From CAVUPF01 sp963803755 (lineage in GTDB: Bacteria; Actinomycetota; Thermoleophilia; Solirubrobacterales; 70-9): a stretch of 64,000 bases of DNA. The translations under genes were made by a program, and so were the position numbers. The stretch's first letter is position 1. Every line of letters begins with the position of its first letter. This document shows, one piece after another, positions 60,630 to 64,000 of this stretch. The stretch spans positions 496,001 to 560,000 of the forward strand of contig CAWDNP010000007.1 of the NCBI GenBank assembly GCA_963803755.1. Reading direction: 5' to 3'. The notes beneath the pieces are model-generated. The model saw only the letters and a program-made list of their open reading frames with translations. It did no database searches and was not told the origin of the DNA.

Positions 60630-63600
60630 ATGCTGTCGATCGGAAAGCTCGGGCGCGGCCAGGAGCGCTACTACCTCGACAAGGTCGCCGAAGGCGCCGA
60701 GGACTACTACTCCGGCGAGGGCGAGGCACCCGGCGAGTGGATCGGCGACGCCACCGCCAGCCTCGGCCTGGAGGGCGAGGTCGGCGAGGACCAGCTCGTG
60801 GCGATGCTGACCGGCCGCAACCCGGTTGACGGCGAGTCCCTGCTCTCGATGCAAGGGGTCCGCGGCGATGGCCCCGTCCCCGGCTTCGACCTCACCTTCT
60901 CAGCCCCCAAGTCGGTCTCGCTGCTCTGGGGCCTCGGTGGCCCCGTCGCCGCCCTCGAAGTCCAAGCCGCCCACCGCGAAGCAGTCCAAGCTGCCCTTAC
61001 CTACATGCAACGAAACGCCTGCTGGACAAGGCGCGGAGCCGGGGGCGCGGAGTTCGTCAAGGGCAACGGCTACCTCGCCGCTGCCTACCGCCACCGCTCC
61101 TCGCGCAACGGCGATCCCCAGCTCCACACCCACGTCCTCATCGCCAACGCGACCCAGGGCCCGGACGGGCGCTGGACCCGTCTCTACCACCCGGCGATCT
61201 ACGACCACGCCACAACCGCCTCCTACATCTACGAGGCCCACCTGCGCCACGAGCTGAGCCAGCGCCTCGGCGTGCGCTGGCAGGAGGTCCGCAAGGGCAT
61301 CGCCGAGATCGAAGGCTTCGCCGACGAGCACCTGCGGGCTTTCTCCACCCGCCGCGCAGAAATCCTTGAGGCGGCCGGTCCAGACGCCTCGGCTCGCGCG
61401 ATGCAGGTCGCGACCCTCGCCACCCGCAAGCCGAAGGAGGCCGACGTCGGCCGCGGCGAGCTGCTTGAGCGCTGGCGTTCCCGGGCCGAGGAGATCGGCC
61501 TCGACCGCGAGGCGATCGAGCGCAGCTTCGATGCAGAGCTGCGCTTGAGGCTCGGCGCCGCCGAGGCCCGCACGGTCTCTACCTGGCAGGTAGACCGTGC
61601 GGTCTCGGCGGCTGCGTCGCACTTCGATAGGCGCGATGCGGTCCAGGCTGTCGCGGGGTTGCTTCCCAGCGGAGCGCCGGGATCGGAGGTCGAGCGCATG
61701 GCCGACGCCTTCCTCGCCTCCGAGGCGGTGATCCAGATCGCCGAGTCCGCCAAAGGCCCCCGCTACACGACACAGCGCATCTGGAAGTTGGAGCGTGAGG
61801 CGCTGGCGGCGGTCGAGCGGATGAAGACGCAAGGTCCGCCCCCGGCGGGCGAGCTGATCGCGGCCAGGGTGATCCACTCCCGCCCGACCCTGAAGGGCGA
61901 CCAGCGCGAGATGATCCGCCGCCTGCTCACCAACCCCGAGGGAGTCGCCGTGATGATCGGCGAGGCGGGCACCGGTAAGACCTTCGCCATCGTCGCCGCG
62001 GCTGAGGGCTGGGCGCAGGAAGGGATCGAGCTGCGTGCGGCGGCGCCGACCTGGCGAGCGGCGAACGTGATGCGAGACGAGAGCCTGCCGGCGACATCCA
62101 TAGCCAGCCTGCTCGTCGAGTTGGACCGGGCTGAGTACGAAGGAGAGGGCGGGCTGACGCAGGGCTCGGTGCTGCTGATCGACGAGGGCGGGATGGTGGA
62201 CTCCGCGACACTCGCGCGTTCTCGTCTCCCACGCCGAGGCGGCCGAGGCGAAGCTCGTTCTCGTCGGCGACCCTGAGCAGCTGGGGGAGATCGGGGCGGG
62301 CGGCCTGTTCCGCGCCATTTCGGATCGAACTGGCCCGATCCACCTCGATGAGGTGATCCGACACGAGCATGAGCTTGACCGCGAGGCAGCGAAGCGGATT
62401 CGGGAGGGCGAGGGACGCGAGGCACTGCGTCTTTATCGCTCCTCCGAGCGGGTGATCGTCGCCCCCGACGCTGAGGCCCGCCGTGAGGCGATGGTCGCCG
62501 ACTGGCACGAGTCCTACGACCGGGGCGAGGACGCGGTGATGATCGCCAAGCGAAATGCAGAGGTCGCGAAGCTGAACGCGATGGCGCGCGAGGTCCGCAA
62601 GCAGGCGGGGAAGCTTGGAGCCCAGGAGATCGAGGTAGGCGAGGCCCGCTTCGCCGCCGGCGACCAGGTCATCACTCGCGTCAACGACCGGCAGGCCGAC
62701 ATCTACAACCGCGAGCGCTGGCGAATAGCCGAGGTCGACGCCGAGCAACGCCGCGTCCTTCTCGAAGGCGTCGATCAGGCGAAGCGAGTGGAGATCGGGA
62801 CCGAGTATCTGACCCGGACCAACCCGCACTCCGACGCCCCGGCGCTCGAACACGCTTACGCGGTGACGACCTACTCGGCGCAGGGATCGACGGTCGACCG
62901 CGCCTACGTCATGGCCGATCCCTCGATGGACAAGCAGGAGCTCTACGTCGCCGCCTCTCGCAGTCGCGAGGAGACCTATCTCTACGCGACGCCGGAGGTC
63001 CAGGAACGCCGCGAGGAGATCGCGCCCCGCTCGCACTACCTGCGCGAAGTCATCCCGCATATCGCCGAAGCCGCGGAGCGCGATCGAGCCCAGCTCGCCG
63101 CTCACGACGTGGCGCAGCTTGAGGCGCTGCCGACCGCCGAGCTGGTTGAGCGGCGAAACACTCTCAGGTCACAGGCGCTCCAGGAGCGGACGAACGAGAG
63201 TGAGCGGGCAGAGCTGCAGAAGCGGATTGAGCGGATGACCGAGTTCTTCGGCGGCATGGACGCGCAGCGCGAACGGACCAAGGAGCTGCCGCGCAAGCTG
63301 CGCCGCTCCGAGCGCGAGCGGATCGACCGCACGGAGACGAGAACCGAACAGCAGCTCGCTCAGATGGAGGCCGAGCTTCGCCGGATGCCGCCGGTCGAGC
63401 ACCAGGTCCGTCAAGAGCTGGCGGTTGCCGAGCAGGTCCTCGACGAACGCCTACAAGCCGCCGTCCTCACCGTCCGCCTCGCTCCGCCCGCCTACATCAA
63501 GAAGGAACTAGGGGAGAGGCCGAGCGACCCGGCGAAGCGGAAGGCGTGGGATCGCGGCGTGGTCGAGATTGAGGGCTACCGCCAGCGTTACGGCGTCAAG

Positions 63601-63750
63601 GACCCGCACTGGGCGCTCGGGCGGGAGGGCGAACAGGCGGCGCAGCGGGCCACGCTGCGGCGAATCCAGGAGACTCAGCGGCTGCTCGGGCTGGGACAGC
63701 ATGTAGCCCGGCAGCACGATCTTGGGCGGTCGCTGGGGATCGGACGGTAG
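60630..63750 (+). CDS. MobF-family relaxase with helicase domain (one frameshift)
   Basis: TrwC/TraI-type conjugative relaxase of about 1,040 residues. The N-terminal relaxase domain has paired tyrosines in QERYYLDKV (about 14-15), FDLTFSAPKSVSLLWGL, and the three-His metal site YRHRSSRNGDPQLHTHVL (His about 155, 166, 168). A RecD-like helicase follows with Walker A GEAGTGKT (about 445) and LIDEGGMVD (Walker B), and YAVTTYSAQGST as motif VI. An extra T at 62,220-62,221 shifts the frame after DSATLAR; removing it gives LVSHAEAAEAKLVLVGDPEQ and a continuous protein to 63,750. The C-terminal 250 residues are a coiled-coil, charged tail. Confidence 0.88.
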
Positions 63751-63775
63751 TCCGGTCGATCCGTCAGAGGTCTTT

Positions 63776-63805
63776 TTGTCGCCCAGGATCGTGCGAGAGC
63801 GACAA
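63776..63805. repeat. Hairpin after the relaxase gene
   Basis: TTGTCGC (63776-63782) and GCGACAA (63799-63805) with a 16-base loop and a T run on the 5' side (CTTTTT). It may terminate minus-strand transcription or regulate the next gene. Confidence 0.35.
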
Positions 63806-63880
63806 TCCTTACGATTCCGTTCCCCTATTTTGCGAATCCGCGCGCCACACGTGTCCGGGGACGCCCCTAGAGTGGGCACC

Positions 63881-64000
63881 GTGAATGCAGCAGAGCAACG
63901 TCGCGAGGAAGGGCACTTCCGCAAGGTAGAGGGCGCGATGCTCTACATCGAGGATGCCGCCCGTCGCCTCGACGAAACGGCCCAAGAGCTGAAGAAGGAC
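63881..64000 (+). CDS. Small coiled-coil protein, N-terminal part (cut by window end)
   Basis: GTG 63881 follows TAGAGT (63868-63873) by 7 bases and opens a frame that stays open to the window end: VNAAEQRREEGHFRKVEGAM, then IEDAARRLDETAQELKKD, highly charged and helical. No family recognised. Part of the element. Confidence 0.55.
   Translation, partial: MNAAEQRREEGHFRKVEGAMLYIEDAARRLDETAQELKKD

Larger units (their letters stand above)
56038..64000. mobile_element. Integrative mobilizable/conjugative element at tRNA-Gly (right end outside window)
   Basis: Begins at the 3' end of tRNA-Gly(GCC) and holds a tyrosine integrase, an excisionase-like HTH gene, a MobF relaxase-helicase and a HEPN/DUF262 cargo. 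The cargo region looks clearly less GC-rich than the flanking chromosome. No second copy of the tRNA 3' end is visible, so the other boundary and any type IV secretion genes lie beyond 64,000. Confidence 0.75.

Noticed and set aside
60900..62318. A 472-codon minus-strand frame across the relaxase
   Set aside because: Antisense shadow of MobF; the plus strand has relaxase and helicase motifs on both sides of one frameshift.

Overview
The window is 64 kb of high-GC chromosome from an actinobacterium, probably of the class Thermoleophilia (Solirubrobacterales/Gaiellales-like). This rests on the high GC, a SepIVA-type cell-division protein, a WhiG/FliA-type sigma factor, a CxxC-containing L32, an archaeal-type 5-formyl-THF cyclo-ligase, and many start codons placed a few bases after a TANNNT -10 hexamer with no Shine-Dalgarno. 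The taxonomic call is inference from gene content and order.

Layout. 1-6.2 kb: a tight shikimate/aromatic and housekeeping run (DAHP synthase 3' end, tyrA, aroA, cmk, der, metK). 6.2-15.6 kb: an accessory patch with small membrane and secreted proteins, an alpha/beta-hydrolase-LuxR fusion, a tautomerase-OsmC pair, a decayed Doc/AbrB toxin-antitoxin module, a CPBP protease, and remnants of an IS701-like transposase, a tyrosine recombinase and a YVTN propeller. 15.6-24.6 kb: PH-domain protein, priA-def-fmt-rsmB-zinc ribbon-rpe, then a glycosyltransferase/flippase pair on the minus strand. 24.8-28.3 kb: complete riboflavin operon ribD-ribE-ribBA-ribH with an operator-like palindrome at its start. 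28.3-45.4 kb: the classic block rpmB-fakA-recG-rsmD-coaD-sepIVA-yceD-rpmF-plsX-acpP-rnc-smc-ftsY-ffh-rpsP-khpA-trmD-rplS-lepB-rnhB, which joins lipid synthesis, SRP targeting, rRNA/tRNA maturation and ribosomal proteins. 45.5-55.9 kb: thiD, ilvD, cyclo-ligase, XerC-type recombinase, WhiG-like sigma, an EF-G-like GTPase, RNase HI, a VOC protein and a metallo-hydrolase with two rhodanese domains.

56.0 kb to the end: tRNA-Gly(GCC) followed by an integrative conjugative/mobilizable element. It has an integrase, an excisionase-like HTH protein, a MobF relaxase-helicase, an inverted repeat that could be part of oriT, and a two-gene cargo of a DUF262 ParB-like NTPase and a HEPN-type ribonuclease candidate. 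This cargo is the best candidate for an under-described defence or toxin system in the window. The right end of the element lies beyond 64 kb.

Caveat on sequence quality: between about 35.07 and 42.02 kb, essential genes (yceD, rpmF/plsX, rnc, smc, ftsY, ffh) carry roughly 18 single- or double-base frameshifts, while genes on both sides are intact. This looks like a local assembly or consensus problem, not gene decay. Single frame breaks also occur in the toxin-antitoxin module and in the relaxase, and an in-frame TGA splits a membrane protein at 13,582.
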